Assembly: GCF_030817415.1 (NCBI RefSeq)
Contig: NZ_JAUSZI010000002.1
Location: 5,518,001 to 5,582,000 of the forward strand
DNA length: 64,000 nucleotides
Direction of reading: 5' to 3'
Source: Streptomyces umbrinus
Lineage (GTDB): Bacteria; Actinomycetota; Actinomycetes; Streptomycetales; Streptomycetaceae
Of this stretch, positions 9,039 through 18,156 are shown in pieces. Within the stretch, counting starts at the first letter, position 1, and every line of letters starts with the position of its first letter. Made by a program: the position numbers and the translations under genes. A model generated the notes under the pieces. It was not told where the DNA came from. It ran no database searches and worked only from the letters and a program-made list of their open reading frames with translations.

Positions 9039-9962
9039 CTAGGAGTGGCCGAACTCCGCCGTGGACTCGTCCGGACCGACGGACACGGACCCCGAGTCCG
9101 GCGACGGACGCAGGGGGAACGGGTCCACCCGGGTCTCATCGATCACCGGCGGCGCAGGCCGCGGCGGTTTGGGCATGACCGCGGCCTCCGAGTGCCCACC
9201 ACACCCGTACGACAGCGACACCACACGCCCGTCCGCCGGCGAGAACTCATTCGCGCACAGACCGAACGCCTGCCCGAGCGAGCCCCCGATGGGATTCAGG
9301 AAGCCACAGCTGACGCACGTGGCGGGGGCGGCCTGGGCCATCGCAGTCTTGGGCCCGTACGACTCCTCCCAGCGGTCGGCCGCGACATGCAGCCCGTACC
9401 GCGAGAGCACCCGCGCCCGCCGCATCCCGAGCTCCTCGGCGACGGAGGCGATCGACCCACGGGTCGGTACGGCCGGCAGCGCGGCCGGCGTTCCGGCCGT
9501 GACCTCGGCGTCCTCCGCCTCCACGAGCTCGGCCATCTCCTCGGAGATCGGCGAGTTCGGCGCGGGCTCGTCCTCGCCGGAGAACCCCGCCTCCAGGCGC
9601 AGATCCTCCGCGTCCGTGGGCAGGAGGTCCCCCGGACCCATGTCCCCGGGCCGCAGCCGCTCGCTCCACGGCACCCACTCGGGGGCCTGCAGCGCGTCCG
9701 GTCCCGGCAGCAGAACCGTCTCGTCGAGGGTGACGAGCTTCGCCCGCGAGGCCCGGGCCACGGTCACGGCCCAGCGCCACCCGCGATAGCCCAGGTCCTT
9801 GCACTCGAAGAAGTGCGTGACGACGCGATCCCCTTCGCTGACCATCCCCGCGTGCTCCCCGACGACGCCGGGCACGGCGGCCTCCTCGGCGGCGGCCCGG
9901 GCGAGGTCGACGGCCTCGGCGCACAGACGGTCGGGGGTTCGGCTTCGCGTTGTCGCGCTCAC
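9039..9962 (-). CDS. DUF3027 domain protein
   Basis: A 307-residue protein of the actinobacterial DUF3027 family. The GTG start at 9962 (VSATTRSRTPDR) fits the family's usual N-terminus. The N-terminal half carries the signature EGDRVVTHFFECKDLGYRGW. Further along is a CVSCGFLNPIGGSLGQ block with a CxxC pair and a second conserved cysteine in CANEFSP, which suggests a metal-binding or structural Cys cluster. The function is unknown. It is divergently arranged with the MFS transporter gene at 10438. Confidence 0.75.
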   Translation of the reverse strand: MSATTRSRTPDRLCAEAVDLARAAAEEAAVPGVVGEHAGMVSEGDRVVTHFFECKDLGYRGWRWAVTVARASRAKLVTLDETVLLPGPDALQAPEWVPWSERLRPGDMGPGDLLPTDAEDLRLEAGFSGEDEPAPNSPISEEMAELVEAEDAEVTAGTPAALPAVPTRGSIASVAEELGMRRARVLSRYGLHVAADRWEESYGPKTAMAQAAPATCVSCGFLNPIGGSLGQAFGLCANEFSPADGRVVSLSYGCGGHSEAAVMPKPPRPAPPVIDETRVDPFPLRPSPDSGSVSVGPDESTAEFGHS

Positions 9963-10437
9963 AGGTATCGCTTCTCTCCTACGCCGTCTCACGAGTGCGC
10001 CGTCCCTCGACGGGGGTGCGGACGGAGCGGACCGGAGGGCCGCGTCGACGTCCGCGCCCGATCGCACTCGGGCGCACCTACGTCATCCATTCTGCGGGAT
10101 GGCCGAGAGGCGCGCGGCCGAGAACAACCGCCGCGGGCGCGCTACGCACGCTACCGTCTCGTCGGCGCTTGGCCTACACCGCGGTCTCTTCGCCGCTCCT
10201 CGGCGTGGCCTTTGCGGGCTCCGCGATGGGCGCTTTGCCCGCTCCTCGATGAACGGCTCCGTCCACTTGACAGGCGGTTCTTCGCCTCTCCGTGGCCAAT
10301 TCTCGCCCGTCCGCCCTTCCGGAGCAGCTTCACAATCCCCGAAACCCGCCGCTCAGCGGCGAACTCACAGCGTCCACTCAGCCCCTATACGCGCGGTAAC
10401 CGCGCTACATGCGCCGTTCTCGGGGCACTATTGCGGA
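9963..10437. other. 475-bp divergent intergenic region
   Basis: This region lies between the divergent DUF3027 and MFS genes. I see no convincing gene: the open frames in it have coding-unlike composition. A TTGACA hexamer at about 10267 could be a -35 element towards the MFS gene, but no matching -10 is obvious at the right distance. It contains no copy of the common repeat. Confidence 0.5.
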
Positions 10438-11859
10438 GTGGCAGCCGCGAGGTCGCCCCATGGTGCCACCGGGATCGGTGGGGCCGGGGCGGGACGAACG
10501 AGCGGATCGGGCCCGGTTCGCGGGGCCGTCCGTTCCGTCGGGCGTGCCCTGCACCTGCCGTTCACGGGGACGGCCAGGGGCATCAGAAAGGCGACACACG
10601 CGCACGGCGCGGGCGAGTCGGGCCTCGGCAAGCTGATCGAACTGCACGGCGTGAACGGCGCCGGCGACATGATGATCACCGTCGCGCTCGCCTCCACGGT
10701 CTTCTTCTCGGTACCGACGGACGAGGCCCGCGGCCGCGTGGCGCTCTACCTCGCGATCACGATGGCCCCCTTCGCACTCCTCGCCCCGGTCATCGGGCCG
10801 CTCCTGGACCGCCTCCCGCACGGCCGCCGCGCCGCGATGGCGGGCGCGTTCATCGCCCGCGCGTTCATGGCCCTGCTGCTGTCGAGCGCGGTCGTCACGG
10901 GCAGCATCGAGCTCTACCCGGCGGCCCTCGGCGTCCTGGTGGCGTCGAAGGCGTACGGCGTGGTCAGAAGCGCTGTGGTGCCCCGGCTCCTGCCACCCGC
11001 GTTCTCCCTGGTGAAGGCGAACTCACGGGTCACGCTGGGCGGCCTCCTCGCCACCGGTGTGGCCGCCCCGATCGGAGCCGGACTGCAGGCGCTCGGGCCG
11101 CGCTATCCGCTCTACGGCGCCTTCGTGATCTTCGTGGCGGGTACGTTCCTGTCGTTCCAGCTCCCGCACAAGGTCGACTCGGCCAAGGGCGAGGACAAGG
11201 CCCTGCTCGCCGCGGACGAGCAGCACCTGCACGGGCCGCACCTGAAACCGCCGAAGCGCCCGGGGCTGCGTACGGTCGGCACGGCGGTCACGCACGCACT
11301 CGCCGCGAACGCTGCGCTGCGCTGTCTCTCCGGGTTCCTGATCTTCTTCCTCGCGTTCCTGCTGCGCGAGCATCCGCTGGCCGGTGCGAGCGCGGCGGTC
11401 TCGCTGGGGATAGTGGGTGTCTCGGCGGGCGCGGGCAACGCGCTCGGCACGGCGGTCGGCGCGGCGCTGAGAACCCGGTCCCCGGAGCTGATCATCGTGA
11501 CGGTGATCGCGGTGGTGCTGGGGGTCGCGATCACGGCCGCGGTGTTCTTCGGGGTGATCCTCGTCGCGATACTGGCCGCGTTCGCCGGGTTCGCGCAGGC
11601 GCTGTCCAAGCTGTCGCTGGACGCACTGATCCAGCGGGACGTGCCGGAACTGGTCCGGACGTCCGCGTTCGCCCGCTCGGAGACGCTGTTGCAGATGGCG
11701 TGGGTGGTCGGTGGAGCGGTCGGGATCGCGCTCCCGCTCAACGGCACGCTCGGGTTGTCCGTGGCCGCCGGGATCGTCGCCGCCGGCTGGCTCACGACGG
11801 TGCGGGGGCTGCTGACCGCGGCCCGCAGCGGGGGGCGGCAGCACGCGCGGGTAGCGTGA
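10438..11859 (+). CDS. Major facilitator superfamily transporter
   Basis: A polytopic membrane protein of 473 residues if the GTG at 10438 (VAAARSPHG) is used. The frame is open further upstream, so the start is uncertain. After a basic, flexible N-terminal extension, about 12 hydrophobic segments begin near ELHGVNGAGD. An MFS-like loop (DRLPHGRRAAM) lies between segments 2 and 3. A hydrophilic central loop rich in Lys and His (around HLHGPHLKPPKR) separates two bundles. The substrate cannot be inferred. It ends in a hairpin-containing spacer before the DUF2771 lipoprotein gene. Confidence 0.75.
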   Translation: MAAARSPHGATGIGGAGAGRTSGSGPVRGAVRSVGRALHLPFTGTARGIRKATHAHGAGESGLGKLIELHGVNGAGDMMITVALASTVFFSVPTDEARGRVALYLAITMAPFALLAPVIGPLLDRLPHGRRAAMAGAFIARAFMALLLSSAVVTGSIELYPAALGVLVASKAYGVVRSAVVPRLLPPAFSLVKANSRVTLGGLLATGVAAPIGAGLQALGPRYPLYGAFVIFVAGTFLSFQLPHKVDSAKGEDKALLAADEQHLHGPHLKPPKRPGLRTVGTAVTHALAANAALRCLSGFLIFFLAFLLREHPLAGASAAVSLGIVGVSAGAGNALGTAVGAALRTRSPELIIVTVIAVVLGVAITAAVFFGVILVAILAAFAGFAQALSKLSLDALIQRDVPELVRTSAFARSETLLQMAWVVGGAVGIALPLNGTLGLSVAAGIVAAGWLTTVRGLLTAARSGGRQHARVA

Positions 11860-11923
11860 GCCGGGCTGCGGACAACGGCCTTTTTTCGCCCCCGCCGCCC
11901 CTGCCCATTCCCATCCCTTACTC

Positions 11924-11970
11924 AGGGGCTCCGCCCCCGAACCCCCGCTCCTCAAACGCCGGAGGGGCTG
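11924..11970 (+). repeat. Second repeat family (CTCCTCAAACGCCGGAG)
   Basis: A repeat with GGGGCTCCGCCCC followed by CTCCTCAAACGCCGGAG and GGGCTGAA. A diverged copy occurs at 59392-59442. It forms hairpins and sits just after the MFS gene, so it may serve as its terminator. It is distinct in sequence from the GGGGCGCGGGGAACTG family. Confidence 0.7.
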
Positions 11971-12055
11971 AATACTGCTCGACACTTCGAGCGCGGCGCG
12001 CCGCGTACCCCACCCGCGTAGGTGGGGCGCCGGACCCGCCCGATAGCCTTCGGGC

Positions 12056-12544
12056 ATGAGCTCCCAGCGTCCCCTCGCGCGCCGTCGCCGCGCCGTCGCC
12101 GCCGCAGGCGCCGTTTCCGCCGGACTTCTCGTCCTGTCCGCCTGTGACAAGCCGACGCCGATGGCCACCGTCACGATCGGCAACGACTCGGTCAGCACCG
12201 AGGCCGAGTGCTACAAGGACGGCGACAACATCGGCCGCGCGGAAGCCGCCAAGTGCGCCCTCAAGAAGGCCTCCGACACCATCAGCGTCCCGCAGGGCGA
12301 GACGCTGCGGATCGGTGTCGACCCGGAGATCGCCGACGAGGGCTGGGCCCTGTGGATCAACGGTCAGCGCGTCACCGACCCGTTCAAGAAGACGTACTAC
12401 TCCTTCGAGGGCGTCGACCTCTTCGCGAGCCAGCAGGGCCAGCCCGCGCCGAAGACGCTGAACATCAGCATCGTCCAGCAGAACAAGGCCGACTCGAAGT
12501 TCGCGGGCGTATGGAACTTCAAGCTCGAGAACGCCGACGCTTGA
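12056..12544 (+). CDS. DUF2771 lipoprotein
   Basis: A 162-residue probable lipoprotein. A basic N-terminus (RRRRAVAAAG) and hydrophobic stretch lead to the lipobox LSAC at about residues 27-30. The mature part contains two further cysteines (AECYK and AKCAL) likely to form a disulfide, and a compact beta-rich domain. It belongs to the DUF2771 family, whose role is unknown. It lies 19 bp upstream of mqnB, so co-transcription with the menaquinone genes is likely. Confidence 0.8.
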   Translation: MSSQRPLARRRRAVAAAGAVSAGLLVLSACDKPTPMATVTIGNDSVSTEAECYKDGDNIGRAEAAKCALKKASDTISVPQGETLRIGVDPEIADEGWALWINGQRVTDPFKKTYYSFEGVDLFASQQGQPAPKTLNISIVQQNKADSKFAGVWNFKLENADA

Positions 12545-12563
12545 GCCGCCTGATCCGCCGCGC

Positions 12564-13319
12564 ATGCGTGTCCTCGTAGCCACCGCGGTCCTCGTCGAAC
12601 GGGACGCGGTGGCCGCGGCGTTCGCGCCATCGACGGCCCGGGAGTACGCGATTCCGGGGGCGACCCTGAGCCGGGTGGCACCCCCGCAGGGCGGCCCCGC
12701 CGTCTTCGATCTGCTCGCCGCGGGCGTGGGCCCGGCGGCCGCCGCCGCGGCGACCGCGGCCGCGCTCACCGCGGCCGCCCTGGACGAACAGAGCGATGAA
12801 CAGTCCTCCGGGCCGTACGACCTGGTCGTCTCCGCCGGTATCGGGGGCGGCTTCCAGCCCGAGGCACCCGTCGGGTCGCTCGTCCTCGCCGACGAGATCA
12901 CCGCGGCGGATCTCGGCGCCGAGACCCCGGCCGGATTCGTCCCGGTCACCGAACTGGGCTTCGGGGCCGTCACCCACCGTCCGCCGGAATCACTCGTACG
13001 AGCGGTCGCGGCCGTCACCGGAGCGCGTACCGGTGCCGTTCTCACCGTCAACACCGTGACCGGAAGCGCCGCACGCGCCGCCGAACTGCGCCGGCGCCAT
13101 CCACGGGCGCTCGCCGAGGCGATGGAGGGGTTCGGGGTCGCGGAGGCGGCCGCCGCGCACGGTGTGCCCGTGCTGGAGCTCCGTGCCGTGTCCAACCCCG
13201 TCGGGCCCCGCGACCGTGCCGCCTGGCGGATCGGGGACGCCCTCGCGGCACTCACCGGGGCCTTCGGGAAGCTCGCGCCCGCATTGGAGAGTTGGAATCC
13301 ACATGACCGCACTCAATGA
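12564..13319 (+). CDS. mqnB: Futalosine hydrolase
   Basis: A 251-residue nucleoside phosphorylase-fold enzyme that cleaves futalosine to dehypoxanthine futalosine and hypoxanthine in the futalosine route to menaquinone. The fold is marked by SAGIGGGF (about residue 91), the late EGFGVAEAAA segment with the conserved glutamate, and ELRAVSNPVGPRD near the C-terminus. Its stop overlaps the mqnD start by 17 bp, so the two genes are translationally coupled, and the pairing itself supports the assignment. Confidence 0.9.
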   Translation: MRVLVATAVLVERDAVAAAFAPSTAREYAIPGATLSRVAPPQGGPAVFDLLAAGVGPAAAAAATAAALTAAALDEQSDEQSSGPYDLVVSAGIGGGFQPEAPVGSLVLADEITAADLGAETPAGFVPVTELGFGAVTHRPPESLVRAVAAVTGARTGAVLTVNTVTGSAARAAELRRRHPRALAEAMEGFGVAEAAAAHGVPVLELRAVSNPVGPRDRAAWRIGDALAALTGAFGKLAPALESWNPHDRTQ

Positions 13320-14211
13320 GAACGAGACCGAGACCGACCCCGGTACTCGTGCCGGTACCGGCACCGGTGCCGAGCCGCTGAAGATCGCGTACTCACCCTG
13401 CCCGAACGACACCTTCGTCTTCGACGCGTGGGCCCATGGCCGCGTCCCGGGCGCGCCCGCGCTGGACGTGACCTTCGCGGACATCGACATCACCAACGGC
13501 ATGGCGGAACGCGGCGAGTTCGACGTCCTGAAGGTGTCGTACGCCGTCCTGCCGTACGTCCTGGACGAGTGGGCCCTGCTGCCCTGTGGGGGCGCGCTGG
13601 GGCGGGGCTGCGGGCCGCTGGTGCTGACCCGTGAGCCCGGTGTGGACCTCACCGGCCGCACGGTCGCCGTGCCGAGCGAGAGGTCGACCGCGTACCTGCT
13701 GTTCCGCCTGTGGACCGCGGACGTCGTGCCCGGCGGGGTCGGCGAGATCGTCGTCATGCCGTTCCACGAGATCATGCCGGCGGTCCGGGACGGCAAGGTC
13801 GACGCGGGGCTCGTGATCCACGAGGCCCGCTTCACGTACCAGAACTACGGGCTGCACAAGCTCGCGGACATGGGTGAGCACTGGGAGTCGACGACGGGGC
13901 TGCCGATCCCGCTCGGCGCGATCATCGCCAAGCGGGCGCTGGGCGACGACACGTTGCGGCTGCTCGCCGAGTCCGCCCGTACGTCGGTGCGGGCCGCCTG
14001 GGACGATCCCGAGGCGTCTCGGGCGTACGTCATGGAGCACGCCCAGGAGATGAACGTCTCCGTTGCGAACCAGCACATCGGGCTGTACGTCAACGAGTTC
14101 ACGGCCGACCTCGGTGAGGACGGGTACGCGGCGGTTCGGGGGCTGTTGACTCGGGCGGCGGCCGAGGGGTTGGTGCCGGCTCTTGCGCCGGACGCGCTTT
14201 CGTTTCCCTGA
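13303..14211 (+). CDS. mqnD: 1,4-dihydroxy-6-naphthoate synthase
   Basis: A 302-residue enzyme that converts cyclic dehypoxanthine futalosine to 1,4-dihydroxy-6-naphthoate, the naphthoquinone precursor of menaquinone. The ATG at 13303 lies inside the end of mqnB. A family hallmark is the N-terminal block AYSPCPNDTFVFDAW (about residues 27-41), followed by ITNGMAERGEFDVLKVSY and the periplasmic-binding-protein-like core. The first 25 residues (rich in Glu, Thr and Gly) are a poorly conserved extension. The other futalosine genes (mqnA, mqnC) are not in the window. Confidence 0.92.
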   Translation: MTALNENETETDPGTRAGTGTGAEPLKIAYSPCPNDTFVFDAWAHGRVPGAPALDVTFADIDITNGMAERGEFDVLKVSYAVLPYVLDEWALLPCGGALGRGCGPLVLTREPGVDLTGRTVAVPSERSTAYLLFRLWTADVVPGGVGEIVVMPFHEIMPAVRDGKVDAGLVIHEARFTYQNYGLHKLADMGEHWESTTGLPIPLGAIIAKRALGDDTLRLLAESARTSVRAAWDDPEASRAYVMEHAQEMNVSVANQHIGLYVNEFTADLGEDGYAAVRGLLTRAAAEGLVPALAPDALSFP

Positions 14212-14248
14212 ACCAGGGTGATGGGGTGGCCCGGTCCGGATTGTGGGT

Positions 14249-14343
14249 GCGGGCCGGTGAGGGCTGGTCGCGCCCACGCGGCGGAGCCGCAAATGTCTGC
14301 AGCCCCGCGCCCCTGAAAGGGGCGCGGGGAACTGCGGTGCAGG
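14249..14343 (-). repeat. REP-like element, long form
   Basis: A long-form element in inverted orientation. Between the usual GGGGCGCGGGG arm and the GCGACCAGCCC tail it carries a block with GACAT and a GCGGCTCCGCCGC palindrome in place of GAACTGC. A short direct arm follows at 14318-14343. The copy inside nagA (62325-62398) is of the same form. It fills the gap between the convergent mqnD and cold-shock genes. Confidence 0.75.
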
Positions 14344-14346
14344 TTC

Positions 14347-14730
14347 CTAGACGTCCAGTTGGTCCGCCACCGCGCGGAGCAGGCCTGCGATCTTCGCACC
14401 GGAGGCCTTGTCGGGGTAGCGGCCCCTTTCCAGCATGGGCGTGATGTTTTCGAGGAGGGTCGTCAAGTCCTGCACGATGGACGCCAGTTCGTCCGGCTTA
14501 CGGCGCTGCGCGGCCGCGACGGACGGGGTGGGGTCCAGGATCGTCACCGAAAGCGCCTGGTCACCGCGCTGTCCGGCGACCACGCCGAACTCCACGCGCT
14601 GACCCGGCTTGAGAACATCGACTCCGGCGGGCAGGACCGAGGAATGAACGAAGACGTCGCCGCCGTCGTCGCGGGAGAGAAAGCCGAAGCCCTTCTCACT
14701 GTTGAACCACTTGACCTTGCCGGTAGGCAC
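14347..14730 (-). CDS. Cold-shock domain protein with C-terminal extension
   Basis: A 127-residue protein. The GTG start at 14730 gives [17 protein letters not shown], the usual start of the cold-shock fold. The RNA-binding motifs RNP1 (KGFGFL) and RNP2 (DVFVHSS) are intact within residues 1-65. Residues 70-127 form a helical extension ([15 protein letters not shown]) absent from the 67-residue Csp proteins such as the one at 52977. It is likely to bind single-stranded nucleic acid; the extension may oligomerise it. Confidence 0.85.
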   Translation of the reverse strand: MPTGKVKWFNSEKGFGFLSRDDGGDVFVHSSVLPAGVDVLKPGQRVEFGVVAGQRGDQALSVTILDPTPSVAAAQRRKPDELASIVQDLTTLLENITPMLERGRYPDKASGAKIAGLLRAVADQLDV

Positions 14731-14758
14731 GTCTGTCCTCGTCCTCGTACTCGTCGGG

Positions 14759-14790
14759 AAACTGCGTCTGAAAACTGCGGCCGAAACTGC
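14759..14790 (-). promoter_or_regulatory. Three AAACTGC repeats in the cold-shock leader
   Basis: The heptamer AAACTGC occurs at 14759-14765, 14772-14778 and 14784-14790, 12-13 bp apart, just upstream of the cold-shock gene. It could be a protein-binding or RNA-structure element in the leader. No known motif matches. Confidence 0.3.
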
Positions 14791-14917
14791 TCGGGAAACG
14801 GGTCCGTATAGCACTACAGCGGGTCGTCGGACCCGCCGGTACCAAGGCTAATGGTCCGGCGGCTGCTGACAAGACGTCGCCGGATTGTTCCTCCGCGCAG
14901 GGAACTACCCTGGTCGG

Positions 14918-15166
14918 GTGCGTGACAAAACCCAAACGAATTCCGCCACGGCCGGAGACGGACTGATCCGTGCCGGGGCCATCGTGTTCTTCGTCGGTGC
15001 CTTGGCCACACTGGTCACCGTTGCCCCACTGTTGCTGGGTACGACGCCCTTTCCTACGTACATGTTCGGGTTGAGCATGTTGATGGGGGTTGGATTCCTC
15101 ATCGCGGGGGCGGGGGTGTTCCAGTCGATTGCCAGTGGGCGTCGGCGGGCGCGTGAGGGTTCCTGA
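14918..15166 (+). CDS. Small two-pass membrane protein
   Basis: An 82-residue protein starting at the GTG at 14918 (VRDKTQTNS). Two hydrophobic helices lie at about residues 17-39 (IVFFVGALATLVTV) and 48-70 (MFGLSMLMGVGFLIAG). The C-terminal tail is basic. It is conserved in Streptomyces in my memory, but its function is unknown. It is divergent from the cold-shock gene, with which it shares a 187-bp promoter region. Confidence 0.65.
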   Translation: MRDKTQTNSATAGDGLIRAGAIVFFVGALATLVTVAPLLLGTTPFPTYMFGLSMLMGVGFLIAGAGVFQSIASGRRRAREGS

Positions 15167-15194
15167 ACCTCGTGGTCGTTCGTCGGCCGCGAGG

Positions 15195-15238
15195 CCGGTG
15201 GGGGCTGTTCGCGCAGTTCCCCGCGCCCCTAAAGGGGC
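15195..15238 (-). repeat. REP-like element, short form, inverted
   Basis: An inverted short-form copy between two convergent genes. Its CCCCTTTAGGGG arm contains the stop codon of the HAD gene at 15229. Confidence 0.8.
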
Positions 15239-15852
15239 GCCTCCGTGTACCCGGCCAGCCAACTCGGGAACTCCATCAGGTCCTTGAGCACCACGTCCGC
15301 GCCCGCCTCCCGTAGTTCCTCCGCGTCGCACGGGCCCGTGGCCACCGCCACGGACAGGGCGTTCGCGGTGCGGGCGCCTCGTACGTCGCCAGTGTGGTCG
15401 CCGACGTAGATGCCCGCGTCGTACTCGCGCAGGGCCTCCGCCTTGCCTTCGGCCCACAGGCCGCCGATGACGGCGTCGGGCTCGATGCCGAGGTGGCTGA
15501 GATGCAGCTTGGCATTCGGCTCGTACTTTGCGGTGACGACGACGGCCCGGCCGCCCGCTTCCCGTACCGCCGCTATGGCCTCGCGGGCGCCGGCCATCGC
15601 GGGCGTCGGGGCGATGGCGTGTGTGGGGTACATCTCCCGGTAGATGTCCGCCACGGCCTCGACCTGCTCGGCCGGGAACCAGTTCACCAGCTCCTCCGCG
15701 AGCGGCGGCCCGAGCCTCGTGATGGTCAGATCGGCATCGATGTACGTCCCCGTCCGCACGGAAAGTGCCTGGTAGCAGGCGTGGATACCGGGCCGGGAGT
15801 CAATGAGGGTCATGTCGAGATCGAAGCCGACGGTCAGCACACGAGAAGTCAT
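15229..15852 (-). CDS. HAD-superfamily phosphatase
   Basis: A 207-residue HAD hydrolase of the phosphoglycolate-phosphatase-like type. Motif I is DLDMTLIDS (about residues 10-18), with a helical cap domain after it. Motif II is VVTAKY (Thr), and motif IV is YVGDHTGDV with the paired aspartates. The substrate is unknown. The chosen ATG (15852) gives MTSRVLTVGF; an ATG 9 bp upstream is also possible. The last residues (TEAPL) and stop lie in the REP-like element. Confidence 0.8.
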   Translation of the reverse strand: MTSRVLTVGFDLDMTLIDSRPGIHACYQALSVRTGTYIDADLTITRLGPPLAEELVNWFPAEQVEAVADIYREMYPTHAIAPTPAMAGAREAIAAVREAGGRAVVVTAKYEPNAKLHLSHLGIEPDAVIGGLWAEGKAEALREYDAGIYVGDHTGDVRGARTANALSVAVATGPCDAEELREAGADVVLKDLMEFPSWLAGYTEAPL

Positions 15853-15884
15853 ATGGACCATTGTGCCCAGCCATCGTGCCCCGT

Positions 15885-15935
15885 AAGGGGCGCGGGGAAC
15901 TGCGCGACCAGCCCCCACCCACCCGCACCCGACGA
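15885..15935 (+). repeat. REP-like element, short form
   Basis: A direct short-form copy (GGGGCGCGGGGAACTGCGCG then a CCACCC tail) between the divergent HAD and siderophore permease genes. Confidence 0.8.
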
Positions 15936-16017
15936 ACGCCCCCGACCGCCACATAGACTCAGCCAAGCCTTACCAAACCAGTCAGCCATCAGCCACGCAC
16001 TCCCGGAGCCCCCGCCC

Positions 16018-17010
16018 ATGCAAGCCAGACGCGCCGCCGCCCTCGCGGCAGCCGTCATCGCGCTACTGCTGGCAATCCTGTTCAGCCTGGCCGTCGGCGC
16101 CCGCGCCATCCCCCCGTCCGCGGTCCTGGACGCACTCCTGAACGGCGGCCACAGCGACGCCGCCGAAGTCGTACGCGGCCTCCGGGTCCCCCGCACCGCC
16201 ATCGGCCTCATGGTCGGCGCGGGACTCGCGCTCGCCGGCACGGTCCTCCAGGGCATCACCCGCAACCCCATCGCCGACCCCGGCATCCTCGGCATCAGCC
16301 AGGGCGCCTCGGTCGGAGTCGTCCTCGCCATCGCGTTCGCGGGGATCCACACGCTCACGGGGTATGTGTGGTTCGCCTTCGCGGGCGCGGCCATCGCGTC
16401 GGTCGCGGTGTACGCGATCGCGTCGAGCGGACGGGGCGGCGCGACGCCGGTGAAGCTCGCGCTGGGCGGCGCCGCGATCAACGCGCTGCTCGTGTCGGTC
16501 ACCACGGCCGTGCTCACCACCAAGGCCTCCGCACTGGACGAGTTCCGCTTCTGGCAGGTGGGCTCGCTGGCCGGGCGGGACGCGGAAATCGTCGGGCAGG
16601 TGTGGCCGTTCCTGCTGGTCGGGGCCGTGCTCGTGCTGTCGGTCGCCCGTGGGCTCGACGCGCTCGCGCTCGGCGAGGACGTCGCCCAGGGGCTGGGGCA
16701 GCGGGTCGCGACGGTACGGATCGTCGGCGGGCTCGGGGCCACCGTCCTGACCGGCGTCGGAGTCGCTGCGGCCGGGCCCCTCGCCTTCATCGGGCTTGCC
16801 GTTCCGCACATCGCCCGCGCGATCGTGGGGCCCGCCCACCGGTGGGTGCTGCCACTCGCCGCGCTCCTCGGCCCGACGATGCTGCTCGTCTCGGACACCG
16901 TGGCCCGGGTGCTGTTCCCGCCGAGCGAGGTTCCGGCGGGTGTGATGACGGCGCTGATCGGGGTGCCGTTCCTGGTCGGGCTCGTCCGCAGGAAGGCGGT
17001 ACCGGCGTGA
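16018..17010 (+). CDS. FecCD-family siderophore ABC transporter permease 1
   Basis: A 330-residue permease of an iron-siderophore importer. It has about nine or ten hydrophobic helices and the family signature QGITRNPIADPGILGISQGA (about residues 78-97). The C-terminal cytoplasmic part contains GPLAFIGLAVPHIAR, the coupling region that contacts the ATPase. Its TGA overlaps the next GTG (GTGA). The start (ATG at 16018) is the first that gives a sensible N-terminal helix. It is probably iron-regulated, but I did not find a convincing iron box. Confidence 0.85.
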   Translation: MQARRAAALAAAVIALLLAILFSLAVGARAIPPSAVLDALLNGGHSDAAEVVRGLRVPRTAIGLMVGAGLALAGTVLQGITRNPIADPGILGISQGASVGVVLAIAFAGIHTLTGYVWFAFAGAAIASVAVYAIASSGRGGATPVKLALGGAAINALLVSVTTAVLTTKASALDEFRFWQVGSLAGRDAEIVGQVWPFLLVGAVLVLSVARGLDALALGEDVAQGLGQRVATVRIVGGLGATVLTGVGVAAAGPLAFIGLAVPHIARAIVGPAHRWVLPLAALLGPTMLLVSDTVARVLFPPSEVPAGVMTALIGVPFLVGLVRRKAVPA

Positions 17011-18122
17011 CGACGGCCTCGACGACCCCGACGCCCCCCACGGCCAAGGCCTCCACGGCCGGAAGACCCACCACCACCGCCTCCGCCGGATACTCCGTGC
17101 TCCGCGCCCGGCGGGCCACCTTCCTGCTGCACCGGCGGGCGGTCGCCGTGGGCGCGGGCCTCGCCGTGCTGCTCGCGGCGGCCTGTCTCGCGTACCTCTG
17201 TGTCGGCGAGAGCTTCGTCGCGCCCGGTGAGGTGCTGAAGGTCCTGACGGGGCGGCCGTCGGCGGACGAGCTGGTGGTCGGGACACTGCGGGCGCCCCGA
17301 CTGGTGGTCGGGCTGCTCGTCGGGGCGGCCTTCGGGGTCGCGGGCGGGCTGATCCAGACCGTCGCCCGCAATCCGCTCGCCAGCCCGGACATCATCGGGA
17401 TCAGCCAGGGCGCGAGCGCGCTGACGGTGGGCGCGATGACGTTCGGGGTGACGTCGTACACGGTCCTGCCGTATCTGTCCGTGGTCGGCGGGCTGCTGGC
17501 CGCCGCGCTCGTGTACGTCTTCGCCTGGCGCGGCGGGCTGCACGCGACGCGGTTCGTGCTCATCGGGATCGGGTTCGCGATCGCGCTGCGCTCGGTGACC
17601 ACGCTCTTCATGACGAAGGGCGACTATCTGGTCGCGCAGCAGGCGCAGATCTGGATGACGGGCTCGCTGAACGGCCGTGGCTGGGCGGAGGCCGCGCCTC
17701 TCGGCTGGACGCTGCTGGTCCTCGTACCGGCCGTCGCGTGGGCGGCCCGGGCGCAGCGGACGGTCGGTCTGGACGACGACACGGCGACGGCGCTCGGTGT
17801 GCGGCTGAACCGGGTGCGGCTGGGGCTCGTGGTCCTCGGGGTCGTCCTGGCGTCGGTGGCGACCGGGGCGGCGGGGCCCGTCGACTTCGTGGCGCTGCTG
17901 GCTCCGCAGATCGCCCGGCGGATGACCCGGACCGCGCAGATCCCGCTCGTGTGCTCGGCGTTGCTGGGTGCCGTCATCGTCGTACTGGCCGATCTGCTGG
18001 GGCGGAAGCTGTTCTCGCCGACCGAGGTGCCGGTCGGGGTGTTCACGGCGGCCGTGGGGGCGCCCTATCTGATCTGGCTCATCGTCCGGAGCCGTACCGT
18101 CCGTTCTGGGGTCAAGGCGTGA
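17007..18122 (+). CDS. FecCD-family siderophore ABC transporter permease 2
   Basis: A 371-residue second permease subunit, translationally coupled to the first by a GTGA overlap. It has a Thr/Ala-rich cytoplasmic N-terminal extension of about 40 residues. The family signature is [20 protein letters not shown] (about residues 125-144) and the coupling region is [16 protein letters not shown]. Together with permease 1 it should form the heterodimeric membrane channel. Confidence 0.85.
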   Translation: MTTASTTPTPPTAKASTAGRPTTTASAGYSVLRARRATFLLHRRAVAVGAGLAVLLAAACLAYLCVGESFVAPGEVLKVLTGRPSADELVVGTLRAPRLVVGLLVGAAFGVAGGLIQTVARNPLASPDIIGISQGASALTVGAMTFGVTSYTVLPYLSVVGGLLAAALVYVFAWRGGLHATRFVLIGIGFAIALRSVTTLFMTKGDYLVAQQAQIWMTGSLNGRGWAEAAPLGWTLLVLVPAVAWAARAQRTVGLDDDTATALGVRLNRVRLGLVVLGVVLASVATGAAGPVDFVALLAPQIARRMTRTAQIPLVCSALLGAVIVVLADLLGRKLFSPTEVPVGVFTAAVGAPYLIWLIVRSRTVRSGVKA

Positions 18123-18156
18123 GGCAGGGCATGGCAAAGGGCAGGAGGGGCAGGGC

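Noticed and set aside
10151..10333. A 60-codon minus-strand frame in the DUF3027-MFS gap
   Set aside because: Arg- and Ser-rich composition, no ribosome-binding site and no recognisable domain; probably chance in GC-rich DNA.
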